From NCBI GenBank assembly GCA_963802915.1, contig CAWDKQ010000008.1:1178001-1242000 (forward strand): a stretch of DNA of 64,000 bases, written 5' to 3'. The notes under the pieces are model-generated. The model worked only from the letters and a program-made list of their open reading frames with translations. It had not been told where the DNA came from and ran no database searches. The position numbers and the translations under genes are program-made. Source of the DNA: JAICMB01 sp963802915 (GTDB taxonomy: Bacteria > Acidobacteriota > Terriglobia > Bryobacterales > Bryobacteraceae). Shown one piece after another: positions 32,941 through 42,260 of the stretch; position 1 is the first letter of the stretch, and each line of letters opens with the position of its first letter.

Positions 32941-34296
32941 ATGCGCTTTATCGGAATCGATTTCGGTTGGGAGGGTAAGCCGAGCGGGCTGGCAGCGCTT
33001 CATTGGAACGGGAGCACGCTGCGCCTGGTGCACCTCGATCGTTTGGAAGACGAGCGCGAAATCGTGGCGTGGGTGGAGCGCGAAGCGGGATCGGATGCCG
33101 TAGTGGGGATCGATGCGCCGATCGTGATCCGGAATCGAACGGGCATGCGGGATGCGGACAAGCTGGCGCATTCGATGTACGGGAAGTATCATGCCGGCGC
33201 GTATCCGGCGAGCCGGGCTCGTCCTTATTGGAAAAGGACGACGGGGCTGAGCGATGCGCTCCTGAAACTTGGTTTTCAGCACGGCGATACGATAGCGGCT
33301 CGATCGCGCGGGCGCTATCAAATTGAGGTGCATCCGCACGCCGCCGTAGTTCAACTGTTCGGTTTGGATCGCATAGTCAAGTACAAGCGCGGCTCGCTCG
33401 ATGCACGAGCCACGGGGCTGGCTCGGTTGCGGCAACTCATTCTGGATCAAACTCCATTTCTGACGCCGCCGCTGCATTTAGAAGATTTGCCTCCGGTACC
33501 GTCGAACGGGCGGGATCTGAAAGCGGCTGAGGACCGGATCGACGCGGTGACTTGCGCGTATGTTGCAGCGTATTGGTGGTATTGGGGACGCGAGTGTTGT
33601 GAAGTGCTCGGGGATTCGTCGAAAGGGTATATCGTTGTTCCGAAGCGGCGTCCGCCGAAACTGAACCTGGCGGATTTACGGGAGACGTATCGCAAGGCCG
33701 GGATCGTTGAGAGCGAGGTCAGCGCCGATCCGATCGTTCAGTTCGAGCGCTGGTTTGCCGATGCCCGCGCGACTGGTATGCGGGATCCGAATGCCATGAC
33801 GCTCGCGACCGCCGACAAGCACGGGTTCCCGAATGCCCGGACCGTGTTGCTTAAGGGACTCGAGGACGGATGCTTTCTCTTTTATTCAAACTATGAAAGC
33901 CGCAAGGGTCGCGAGTTGGAAGAGAATCCGCATGCCACGCTGCTCTTTTATTGGCCGGAGCTGGAAAGACAGGTTCGGATTCGCGGAGATGTCGAACGAA
34001 CGTCGCGCGAGGAGTCCGAAGCTTATTTCAGAACTCGTCCGATTGGGAGTCAGTTGGGGGCTTGGGCTTCGGAACAGAGCTCCGTGATTCCGAATCGCGA
34101 AGCGCTGGAGAGCCGGATGACGGAATTGGAAAAGGAATACAAGGGAAGGGAAGTTCCGACGCCTCCATTTTGGGGCGGCTATCGACTGAGGCCTTTGAGT
34201 ATTGAATTCTGGCAAGGGCGTCCCAACCGCTTGCATGACCGCCTGCGTTATGTGCGCGACGGCGAGCGCTGGCGGCTGGAACGCCTTGCTCCATGA
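32941..34296 (+). CDS. Fusion: DUF429 nuclease-like domain plus pyridoxamine 5'-phosphate oxidase
   Basis: 451 residues in one uninterrupted frame. Residues 1-235 are DUF429, an RNase H-fold predicted nuclease, with FIGIDFGWEGKPSGLA, VVGIDAPIVI, RARPYWKRT, QIEVHPHAAVVQLFG and AAEDRIDAVTCAYVA. Residues 241-451 are a whole PdxH: LNLADLRETYRKAGI, DPIVQFERWFADA, NARTVLLKGLEDGCFLFYSN, SRKGRELEENPHATLLFYWP and the C-terminal RLSP-like RPNRLHDR. PdxH makes pyridoxal 5'-phosphate from PNP or PMP using FMN. The junction is short (KRRPPK). I know of no functional link between the halves; stop-codon loss between two adjacent genes is possible. Confidence 0.9.
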   Translation: MRFIGIDFGWEGKPSGLAALHWNGSTLRLVHLDRLEDEREIVAWVEREAGSDAVVGIDAPIVIRNRTGMRDADKLAHSMYGKYHAGAYPASRARPYWKRTTGLSDALLKLGFQHGDTIAARSRGRYQIEVHPHAAVVQLFGLDRIVKYKRGSLDARATGLARLRQLILDQTPFLTPPLHLEDLPPVPSNGRDLKAAEDRIDAVTCAYVAAYWWYWGRECCEVLGDSSKGYIVVPKRRPPKLNLADLRETYRKAGIVESEVSADPIVQFERWFADARATGMRDPNAMTLATADKHGFPNARTVLLKGLEDGCFLFYSNYESRKGRELEENPHATLLFYWPELERQVRIRGDVERTSREESEAYFRTRPIGSQLGAWASEQSSVIPNREALESRMTELEKEYKGREVPTPPFWGGYRLRPLSIEFWQGRPNRLHDRLRYVRDGERWRLERLAP

Positions 34297-34303
34297 ACCG
34301 GGC

Positions 34304-34786
34304 TTAGCTATTCGACTGCGCTGGCGTCTGCTGGCGCATGTGCCCACGATGGGACATGAAGAACTGGTGCATATTGTCCGCCTTAGTCTTCTGATCGGGT
34401 GTCAAAGTTGCATAGATCTTCTCGAAAGCATGGGCGCGGATCGCCGCGGCCTGGGCGATCAAGGGGGCTTGCGCCTGAGTGATCTGGTCGATCTGGGCGT
34501 CGTTGCCGGACTTGATCGCCGCTTGCAGCGCCTGACGGCTCTGCTTCAGTTGCGCGCGGATGGGCGCAGCCGCTTGCCGAGCCTGAGCCCTAATCTGCTT
34601 GGCTTGCGCCTGCTGATCGGGCGTTAGGTTCAGATAAGCCGCCATGCGCTGTTGCATGCGGGCGCGCCGCGCCGCGGGTCCGGGACGCTGGGTCGGCTGC
34701 TCCGGAGTAGTTGCCGCGCTCTGCGCGAAGATCACGCCACCGGTCAGTAATGCCAGTCCCGCAAGTCGAGTCAATTTGTTTTTCAT
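34304..34786 (-). CDS. Periplasmic LTXXQ-motif (Spy/CpxP-like) protein
   Basis: 160 residues: a signal peptide (KNKLTRLAGLALLTGGVIFA), then a Gln- and Ala-rich alpha-helical chain with the paired LTXXQ-type motifs LNLTPDQQAQAKQIRAQA and ATLTPDQKTKAD. CpxP and Spy are ATP-independent periplasmic chaperones and stress sensors; acidobacterial members are common. The C-terminal HQFFMSHRGHMRQQ is His- and Met-rich and may bind metal. The gene converges with the DUF429-PdxH gene eight bases away. Confidence 0.85.
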   Translation of the reverse strand: MKNKLTRLAGLALLTGGVIFAQSAATTPEQPTQRPGPAARRARMQQRMAAYLNLTPDQQAQAKQIRAQARQAAAPIRAQLKQSRQALQAAIKSGNDAQIDQITQAQAPLIAQAAAIRAHAFEKIYATLTPDQKTKADNMHQFFMSHRGHMRQQTPAQSNS

Positions 34787-34855
34787 TTGGATTTTCGATC
34801 CTCCTACTTATATGAACGAGGGAAATCGAAATCCGACGGTAAAGTCTTGTAATCG

Positions 34856-36220
34856 TCAATGGCCGTAGATGACGCTATCGAAGGCGGAGATATCGTTGGG
34901 GATCTCCGATGGATCGTGGTAGGCCTTGAGGCGGGTATGCGGGAAGTAGTAGTGGATCATGGGCAGGTCGCCGGCCGGCACCAGCAGTGTTTTGTCCGTG
35001 AGGTGTTTTTGCCGGATCATATCGAGCATGGCGTAAGCGTTTGGGTCGTGAATCGGGTGCCGTTCTTGAAGGACGCGATAGCTGGTGAGGAACATGGCGA
35101 GCGTGATGGCCGCGACCGCGGCGTAGCGAACGGCAGGGCGGAACTCGACCAGCCAGATTGCTGTCGTGAACGCGCCTAAGATGACGATGGCGGGCCAGAG
35201 CGGCAGGATGTAGCGCGGTGTCTCGGTATTCACTCTCAGGATGGCCAGGAACATCGAGACTGCGTAGATTGCGAACGGCAGCAGTATTGGCGACCACGGC
35301 ACGCGCCGCATGAGCAGAAGGACGATCGCGAACGCAAGCATGATCCACGGGATCGGCGAGGTCTCGAAGCGCAGCAGCCAGGTCTGCCAGACGGTTACGT
35401 CGCTGCCCCAGGCGTTTTTGCGGAAAACAGCCAGGTAGGCCATGAACAGGTAAGCTTTCACGAACGAGAGTTTGAAGATCGCGGCGGGCCAGACGATCAG
35501 GATCGGGATTAAAAACGCGCCGGCGGACTTGACGGCGAGTGAAAGGCTCGGCTTGAGCTGTTCGCGAATCAGGTGGCCGCAGATCAGGAGCGTTGCGACC
35601 AGGGCGAAGGCGACTTCGAGTGTGCAGACGGCCAGGGCCGTCGCAACGATGGCGGCGTACCAATGACGGCGCGAGGCCAGTAGCAGTAGTGCGGCGACGA
35701 CGCAAAGAACGAACAGCTCGTGCGGCGCCAATTCCGGACTGTTGATTACCGGGAAGCTCCAGAGGTAGAGCATCGCGGCTAAGAACGCGGCGATTTGCGC
35801 GGCGGGCGACGGCAGGAGCCAAAGCGCTCCGAAGTACATGAGCAGGGCGGTTGCGATGGCGAGCGCGAAGTTGAGGGCGCGCATCGATTGTTCGTCCCAG
35901 GCGATCGGCTTGAGCAGGGTTAGCCAATCGGTGTAGAGCGGGCCGTGCCAGTGGCGATAGAAAACGACGTCGTTGGAGCCGCGGATCATCTCGGCGAGAT
36001 CGGACTGATGGCTTTTATCGCGACCCCGTTGCAGTCCGATCTTCAGGAACTCGGGTAACGAGAGAGTGGGCGAGTCGATCCAGTTGGCTTCGGGGCCGAG
36101 CCGGACGGCGTGCATGTAGTCGGCTTCGTCGTAGGTGTACGGACCCCAGATGACGCTCGGACGGACCAGGAAGAAAAATACGACGATCAGGCCGCACAGA
36201 ATCACGGCATGCTTGATCAT
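34856..36220 (-). CDS. Multispan membrane GT-C-type glycosyltransferase
   Basis: 454 residues from the ATG at 36220, which overlaps the asnB stop (ATGA). A first helix (IKHAVILCGLIVVFFFLV) leads to the periplasmic loop with PYTYDEADYM, a DE pair typical of PMT/ArnT-like GT-C enzymes, which use lipid-linked sugar donors. About ten further helices follow, and a soluble C terminus with DKTLLVPAGDLPMIHYYFPH. Acceptor and donor are unknown. Coupling to an asparagine synthetase-type amidotransferase suggests a surface polysaccharide or glycoconjugate pathway. Confidence 0.75.
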   Translation of the reverse strand: MIKHAVILCGLIVVFFFLVRPSVIWGPYTYDEADYMHAVRLGPEANWIDSPTLSLPEFLKIGLQRGRDKSHQSDLAEMIRGSNDVVFYRHWHGPLYTDWLTLLKPIAWDEQSMRALNFALAIATALLMYFGALWLLPSPAAQIAAFLAAMLYLWSFPVINSPELAPHELFVLCVVAALLLLASRRHWYAAIVATALAVCTLEVAFALVATLLICGHLIREQLKPSLSLAVKSAGAFLIPILIVWPAAIFKLSFVKAYLFMAYLAVFRKNAWGSDVTVWQTWLLRFETSPIPWIMLAFAIVLLLMRRVPWSPILLPFAIYAVSMFLAILRVNTETPRYILPLWPAIVILGAFTTAIWLVEFRPAVRYAAVAAITLAMFLTSYRVLQERHPIHDPNAYAMLDMIRQKHLTDKTLLVPAGDLPMIHYYFPHTRLKAYHDPSEIPNDISAFDSVIYGH

Positions 36221-38166
36221 GCGACGGACAGGCCGGCAGATCTGTTCCACTCGCTCCAACGTTCACGCCTGCCGGTGAGAAAGACGTCGCCCCAGATTTG
36301 GAGGTTCAGGAGACGCCAAATGCGATCCGTGGCATCGATCTGGCCTGAGCGATGTTTTTCGAGAATGCGATCGAGCTCGCCGCGATTGACGTAGCGTGCC
36401 AGCAGGCCGTCCGGCGCTCGCAAGTTGCTTACGAGCGGCGCGGTTCTAGGATCCATCAGCCACTGGCGAAGCGGTGTGGGAAAACCCATTTTTTTTCTAT
36501 AAATAATGTCGTGCGGGAGCAGGTCTTCGACCGCTTTCTTGAGAACGTACTTTTGCGTCGTGCCGCGAATCTTCATGCGATCCGGCATGCTCATGGCGAA
36601 TTCGACGAAGTGGTGATCGAGAAAGGGGACGCGGCTCTCGATGGAACAGGCCATGCTCATCTGGTCCTGCTTCATGAGCAGCTCGACAAGATAGGTTTTC
36701 TGATCGGCGTAGAGCATGCGCGGGAGAAGCGGCGAATCGGGACGATCCTGCCAGCGCTTCATGTAATTCGCGTAGGCGTCGCCGGTGTGGACGTTCAGCA
36801 AACGGGTCTGCTCGGCCGCGGAAAAGGCGCAGTAGAAGTTGTCGAGATACAGAGCTTCGAGACTGTTATCGCGTCCTAGAAACGTGTGGCCGAGCTTGCG
36901 TCTCGTAGAGGCGTTCAGAAGGCTGCTGGTGGCGACGGATTCGCGAATCCAGCGGCGAGCGGGCGCGGGAACAATCCCGTAGACGCTCGCAGATTTTTGA
37001 TTGACGATGTTTGCGAGATAGCGCTCGTAGCCGCCGAAAAGTTCGTCGCTGCCTTCGCCGGTGAGCACCACTTTCACCTGCTCGGCGGCGAGTTTCGAGA
37101 CATAAAAGAGCGAGACGCTGGACGGCCAGGTGATCGGCTCGTCTTCGTGCCAGACCAGGTCGGGGAGGGCGCCGAAGAAATCGTCCATGCCGATGACGAC
37201 TTCGTGATGATCTGTTCCGATGGCGCGCGCGACTTCCGCGGCGTAGCTGAGTTCGCTGAATTGAGCTTCGCGGTAGCCTACGGCGAAAGTTTTCACGGGG
37301 CCGCCGGCCATGCGCTTGATGAGCGCCGCGATGGCGCTGGAATCGACGCCGCCGCTCAGGAACATTCCGAGGGGAACGTCACTCATAAGGCGCATGCGTA
37401 CGGTTTCTTCCAGCCGGCGGCGGGTTTCGGCGATCCACTCTGCGTCGGTACGGCAGGTTATTTTCTGGCGATTCTCATCGGGCTGCGGGACATCCCAATA
37501 GCGCTCGATTTTCGGCTGCGGGTGGGCATCGTTCAGGTTGAGCGTTAGATGATGCCCGGGCATTAGCTTGCGGATATGGCGGAAGAAGGTGCGTTCTTCG
37601 CTGATGTAGCCGAAGGCCAGGTACTCGGAGAGCAGAGATTCTTCGAAGTCCGTCGGGACGGCGGGATGTTCCAGCAGGGCTTTAATTTCTGAGGCGAAGA
37701 CCAGGACTTGGCCGTCCCAGCGGTAATACAGCGGCTTGATGCCCAGGCGGTCGCGAGCCAGGAAGAGTGTGCGTTTCGGCGCGTCCCAAAGAGCGTACGC
37801 GAACATGCCTCGGTAGAGGCTGACCGAATCGGGCCCGTATTGTTCATAGGCATGAATGATGGTTTCGCTGTCGCTGCGATTCGTGTAGTGGTGGCCGGCT
37901 TTTTCGAGATCGGGACGCAAGTCGGCGTGATTGAAGATCTCGCCGTTGTAGAGCAGCCAGAGAGATTTGGTCTCGTTCGGCATGGGCTGGTGACCGCCCG
38001 AGACGTCGACGATGCTGAGCCGGCGATGGCCGAGAAAGGCGTGGTCGTCGGTGTAGTAGCCGGCGTCGTCCGGACCGCGGTGGCTGATGCGGTCGGTCAT
38101 GCGGCGCAGGACGGCTTCGGAGCCCGTGCGAGGGCTGGTGGTGACGAAGCCGGCGATGCCGCACAT
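36217..38166 (-). CDS. asnB: Asparagine synthase (glutamine-hydrolysing)
   Basis: 649 residues. MCGIAGF exposes Cys2 as the glutaminase nucleophile. The N-terminal Ntn domain runs to ~residue 210 (RLSIVDVSGGHQP, LLYNGEIFNH, GPDSVSLYRGMFAYALWD). The synthetase domain has the PP-loop SGGVDSSAIAAL, GEGSDELFGGYERYL and VPFLDHHFVEFAMSM. Enzymes of this length and context often serve amidotransfer in exopolysaccharide or lipid clusters, as well as making asparagine. It is first of a two-gene operon with the membrane glycosyltransferase. A GTTCTAA repeat array lies just upstream. Confidence 0.94.
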   Translation of the reverse strand: MCGIAGFVTTSPRTGSEAVLRRMTDRISHRGPDDAGYYTDDHAFLGHRRLSIVDVSGGHQPMPNETKSLWLLYNGEIFNHADLRPDLEKAGHHYTNRSDSETIIHAYEQYGPDSVSLYRGMFAYALWDAPKRTLFLARDRLGIKPLYYRWDGQVLVFASEIKALLEHPAVPTDFEESLLSEYLAFGYISEERTFFRHIRKLMPGHHLTLNLNDAHPQPKIERYWDVPQPDENRQKITCRTDAEWIAETRRRLEETVRMRLMSDVPLGMFLSGGVDSSAIAALIKRMAGGPVKTFAVGYREAQFSELSYAAEVARAIGTDHHEVVIGMDDFFGALPDLVWHEDEPITWPSSVSLFYVSKLAAEQVKVVLTGEGSDELFGGYERYLANIVNQKSASVYGIVPAPARRWIRESVATSSLLNASTRRKLGHTFLGRDNSLEALYLDNFYCAFSAAEQTRLLNVHTGDAYANYMKRWQDRPDSPLLPRMLYADQKTYLVELLMKQDQMSMACSIESRVPFLDHHFVEFAMSMPDRMKIRGTTQKYVLKKAVEDLLPHDIIYRKKMGFPTPLRQWLMDPRTAPLVSNLRAPDGLLARYVNRGELDRILEKHRSGQIDATDRIWRLLNLQIWGDVFLTGRRERWSEWNRSAGLSVA

Positions 38167-38196
38167 AGATTCTAGTTTAACGTTCTACGTTCCTGC

Positions 38197-38789
<593 letters not shown>

Positions 38790-38812
38790 TCCACTATCAT
38801 ATGTAGGTCACG

Positions 38813-39844
38813 ATGACCGACACGGCAACAATTCGCGCCGGCGAGGAGTTGAACGTCGCCGCGCTGGCGGATTTTCTCAAGGATAAGATCGAAGGCGCGG
38901 AGCGCGGGATATCCATCGAGCAGTTTCCGGGAGGGCATTCGAATCTTACTTATCTGATTCGCACGCCTGCTCGCGAGTATGTTTTGCGGCGTCCGCCGCT
39001 GGGGCCGGTGGCTCCCAAGGCGCACGACATGGCTCGGGAATATTCGGTGCTCAAGGCGGTTCATCCGGTGTTTGCCGCGGCTCCCGAGGTGTTCTATTTG
39101 TGCGAGGACGCGTCTCTGCTGGGCGCGGTGTTTTTCATCATGGAGCGGCGTCGGGGAATCATCGTGCGGGGCGAGATTCCAGCGGAACTGGCGGCCTTTC
39201 CTGAATATCCGGAGCGCGTCAGCAAGGGCTTCCTGAATTGTCTCGCGGATTTGCATGCCGTCGATATCGAGGCGCATGGATTAAATGCGCTCGGGAGGCC
39301 GGCGGGTTTTCTGGAACGACAGGTGCGGGGCTGGGCGGAACGTTGGGAACGCGCGAAGACGGAAGAGATTTCCGAGATGAATCATCTGCTGCGCTGGCTG
39401 AGCGAGCGGCTGCCGCAATCGCCGGCGGCGACTTTAGTCCACAACGATTTCAAGCTCGATAACGTGATGCTGGATGAGAACGATCCGGGACGGATTGAGG
39501 CCGTGCTCGATTGGGAGATGGCGACGGTGGGCGATCCGTTGGTGGATGTCGGATTGGTGCTTTGCTATTGGGGTCAGCCGAGCGATCCGGGCGGCACCAA
39601 GCCATCGTTGACGTCGATGCCGGGCTGGTTCTCGCGATCGCAGGTAGCGGAGTATTATGCGGAACGTTCCGGACGCGACGTGTCCGGGATCTCTTATTAC
39701 GAAGTTTTTGCGATTTTCAAACTGGCCGTAGTGCTGCAACAGATCTACGTGCGGTTCCATCGAGGGCAGACGCTGGACGAAAGATTCCGGCATTTCGACA
39801 AGCGCGTGCGGAATTTGATCGACCAGGCTGTAGCGCTGTTATAA
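38813..39844 (+). CDS. APH-fold acyl-CoA kinase-like phosphotransferase
   Basis: 343 residues with the aminoglycoside phosphotransferase fold: FPGGHSNLTYLIRTPAREYV (phosphate loop), LRRPPLG, the catalytic loop VHNDFKLDNVML and the metal site VLDWEMATVGDPLVDVG. The sequence is closest in style to the kinase half of ACAD10/ACAD11 and to bacterial LvaA, rather than to antibiotic kinases. It is followed within 15 bases by enoyl-CoA hydratase and acyl-CoA dehydrogenase genes. A role in phosphorylating 4-hydroxyacyl-CoA is inferred from that pairing. Confidence 0.85.
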   Translation: MTDTATIRAGEELNVAALADFLKDKIEGAERGISIEQFPGGHSNLTYLIRTPAREYVLRRPPLGPVAPKAHDMAREYSVLKAVHPVFAAAPEVFYLCEDASLLGAVFFIMERRRGIIVRGEIPAELAAFPEYPERVSKGFLNCLADLHAVDIEAHGLNALGRPAGFLERQVRGWAERWERAKTEEISEMNHLLRWLSERLPQSPAATLVHNDFKLDNVMLDENDPGRIEAVLDWEMATVGDPLVDVGLVLCYWGQPSDPGGTKPSLTSMPGWFSRSQVAEYYAERSGRDVSGISYYEVFAIFKLAVVLQQIYVRFHRGQTLDERFRHFDKRVRNLIDQAVALL

Positions 39845-39852
39845 TTTCGGGG

Positions 39853-40683
39853 ATGTCCTACCAGGAGATCCTCTACCACGTTGCAGATCGCGTAGCGACC
39901 ATTACTTTGAACCGGCCCGACAAGTTGAATGCGTGGACCGGCGTCATGGAACAGGAGGTCCGGCGGGCCGTGTACGACGCCGAGGCCGACGAAAACGTTC
40001 GCGTCATTGTTCTGACCGGAGCTGGCCGAGGTTTTTGCGCCGGCGCGGATATGTCGCTGCTGAGCAGCATCGCCGCTCACGGGATCGGCGAGCGCGAGAA
40101 GGTCCTGGCGAATACCGACAACGGCGTGAAGCGCGAGTCGATTCGCCCGGATTTTCAGAAGAAGTATTCGTACTTCCCGTCGATTCAGAAGCCGGTGATT
40201 GCGGCCATTAACGGACCCGCGGTCGGGCTGGGTTTCATTATCAGCCTGTATTGCGATTTGCGATTCGCATCGGATGCGGCGCGGTTCGGAACGGCTTTCG
40301 CGAAACGCGGATTGATCGCGGAGTATGGCCTGGCTTGGCTGCTGCCGCGACTGATCGGTCCGGCGAATGCGCTCGATCTGTTGTTTTCGGCTCGTCTGGT
40401 GGACGCGAGCGAGGCGCTTCGCATGGGCCTGGTGAACCAAGTTTTTCCGCAAGATTCTTTCCTGGATCATGTTTTGGCTTATGCGAAAGAGCTGGCCAGC
40501 AGCGTGAGTCCGCGATCGATGCGGGTGATTAAGCAGCAGGTTTATAACGCGATGTTCCAAAGTCTGTCGGAGGCGTTCGATGCATCGGAGCAGGAGATGA
40601 TCGACAGCCTGAAATGTGAGGACTTCAAGGAAGGCGTCGCGCATTTCGTTGAGAAACGGGCCGCCCAATTTTCGGGCAGGTAA
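39853..40683 (+). CDS. Enoyl-CoA hydratase/isomerase family protein
   Basis: 276 residues from the ATG at 39853, eight bases after the kinase stop; a longer frame overlaps the kinase gene and is not used. Crotonase motifs: TLNRPDKLNAWT, VLTGAGRGFCAGADMSLL (oxyanion site), KPVIAAINGPAVGLGFII (second oxyanion half) and GLAWLLPRLIG. The acidic catalytic residue of true hydratases is at AEYGLAWLLPR. The substrate is an acyl-CoA in beta-oxidation or a side pathway. Its stop lies five bases before the dehydrogenase start. Confidence 0.92.
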   Translation: MSYQEILYHVADRVATITLNRPDKLNAWTGVMEQEVRRAVYDAEADENVRVIVLTGAGRGFCAGADMSLLSSIAAHGIGEREKVLANTDNGVKRESIRPDFQKKYSYFPSIQKPVIAAINGPAVGLGFIISLYCDLRFASDAARFGTAFAKRGLIAEYGLAWLLPRLIGPANALDLLFSARLVDASEALRMGLVNQVFPQDSFLDHVLAYAKELASSVSPRSMRVIKQQVYNAMFQSLSEAFDASEQEMIDSLKCEDFKEGVAHFVEKRAAQFSGR

Positions 40684-40688
40684 ACACA

Positions 40689-41906
40689 ATGCAATTCGAA
40701 TATACGGAGAAGGTGAAGGATCTCCAGCGGCGTCTCGAAGCCTTCATGGACGAGCACGTCTATCCGAACGAGCAGAAATATTATGAGCAGATCGAGCAGA
40801 ATCGCTGGCAGCCGGTTCCGATCATTGAAGAGTTGAAGCCGAAGGCTCGGGCGGCGGGATTGTGGAATTTGTTTCTGCCGGAGAGCGAGTTTGGCGCGGG
40901 GCTGACGAATCTGGAGTACGCGCCGTTGTGCGAAATCATGGGCCGCGTGGTGATGGCGTCGGAGATTTTTAACTGCTCCGCGCCGGACACCGGCAACATG
41001 GAAGTGATCGAGCGGTATGGAACGGCAGAGCAGAAGGAGCGCTGGCTGAAGCCGCTGCTGGCAGGCGAGATCCGATCGTGTTTTGCGATGACCGAGCCGG
41101 GCGTGGCATCGTCGGATGCGACCAATATCGAAGCGAGCATCGCACGCGATGGCAATGATTATGTGCTGAACGGCCTGAAGTGGTGGTCGTCGGGGGCGGG
41201 CGATCCGCGATGCAAGATCGCGATCTTCATGGGCAAGACGGATCCGACGGCGCCGCGGCATAAGCAGCAATCGATGCTACTGGTGCCAATGGACACGCCG
41301 GGCGTCAAAATTCGCCGAATGTTGTCGGTGTTCGGGTACGATCATGCTCCGCACGGGCACGGCGAGATCAGTTTTGAAAATGTTCGCGTGCCGGTTTCGA
41401 ATATGCTGTTGGGCGAAGGGCGGGGATTCGAGATCGCGCAGGGGCGGCTCGGGCCGGGACGGATTCATCACTGCATGCGGCTGATCGGCGTTGCGGAACG
41501 CGCTCTGGAGACTATGTGCAAGCGGGTGCAATCGCGAGTGGCGTTCGGGAAAAAGATTGCCGAACAGGGAACTATCCGAGCCGATATTGCAGTGTCGAGG
41601 ATGGAAATTGAGCAGGCCCGTCTGCTGACGCTGAAGGCCGCGGCGATGATGGACACTGTTGGAAACAAGGCGGCGAAGGCCGAGATCGCGATGATCAAGG
41701 TGATCGCGCCCAACGTGGCTTTGCGGGTGATCGATCGCGCGATTCAGGCGCACGGGGCGGCCGGGGTTTGTCAGGACACTTTTCTGGCATCGGCTTGGGC
41801 CAATTCGAGAACTTTGCGGCTGGCGGACGGACCGGATGAAGTTCATATCGAAAGTATTGCGAAGGGCGAGCTTTCAAAATACAGTGTGCGAAGCGCGGGA
41901 GTCTGA
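40689..41906 (+). CDS. Acyl-CoA dehydrogenase (ACAD10/11-like branch)
   Basis: 405 residues with the acyl-CoA dehydrogenase layout: YPNEQKYYEQIEQNRWQPVP, LWNLFLPESEFGAGLTNLEY, CFAMTEPGVASSDATNI (FAD side), VLNGLKWWSSGAGDPRC, GPGRIHHCMRLIG and RAIQAHGAAGVCQDTFLA. The WWSSGAGDPRC and GRIHHCMR signatures are those of the ACAD10/11 group, not of short-chain dehydrogenases. With the APH-type kinase two genes upstream it reproduces, as separate genes, the domain pair of mammalian ACAD10/11. It is the last gene of the operon. Confidence 0.93.
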   Translation: MQFEYTEKVKDLQRRLEAFMDEHVYPNEQKYYEQIEQNRWQPVPIIEELKPKARAAGLWNLFLPESEFGAGLTNLEYAPLCEIMGRVVMASEIFNCSAPDTGNMEVIERYGTAEQKERWLKPLLAGEIRSCFAMTEPGVASSDATNIEASIARDGNDYVLNGLKWWSSGAGDPRCKIAIFMGKTDPTAPRHKQQSMLLVPMDTPGVKIRRMLSVFGYDHAPHGHGEISFENVRVPVSNMLLGEGRGFEIAQGRLGPGRIHHCMRLIGVAERALETMCKRVQSRVAFGKKIAEQGTIRADIAVSRMEIEQARLLTLKAAAMMDTVGNKAAKAEIAMIKVIAPNVALRVIDRAIQAHGAAGVCQDTFLASAWANSRTLRLADGPDEVHIESIAKGELSKYSVRSAGV

Positions 41907-42240
41907 ACACACTTCCGCGGCGAGGCGTTTTTCAGCGTTGTTGGTTCGTAGTTCGTCGTTCTTGCGCCGGGGCGTTCGGTTGCAGGGTGCCTCACCCGGC
42001 TTTCCGAACGCTTCCGACGTTATTGTTTTCTGCCAGCAGCGGCGACCTTTTCAGATCGCCGGAGTCGACTCTTTGCAGGCGAAGTTGGTGGCCACCAAAA
42101 TTGCATCACCTGCCAACAGTATAGGAACGGGTGTTTTGCCTTGAGCCGGCTGTTTGCGCCAAGTGATTGATCCTGAAGTAAATACACTTTCAACAAAAAT
42201 TGTACCGGGGCTTCCTAGAACAAAGAGGGCGCTCCGCGCG
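41907..42240. other. Intergenic region before the SPFH operon
   Basis: No convincing gene. It contains TGGTTCGTAGTTCGTCGTTC (41942-41961), related to the heptad repeats found elsewhere in the window, and then an AT-rich stretch near 42175-42200 that leads to the promoter. Confidence 0.5.
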
Positions 42241-42246
42241 TATAAT
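42241..42246 (+). promoter_or_regulatory. -10 element before the SPFH operon
   Basis: A perfect TATAAT lies 15 bases before the SPFH start codon, with no clear -35 box at 16-18 bases upstream. The very short leader contains the AGGAG ribosome-binding site. Confidence 0.4.
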
Positions 42247-42260
42247 TCTTAGGAGCCCTT

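Noticed and set aside
34875..35927. 350-codon frame in the membrane glycosyltransferase gene
   Set aside because: Arg-, Ala- and His-rich frame on the same strand; the hydrophobic helices of the other frame are clearly the real protein.
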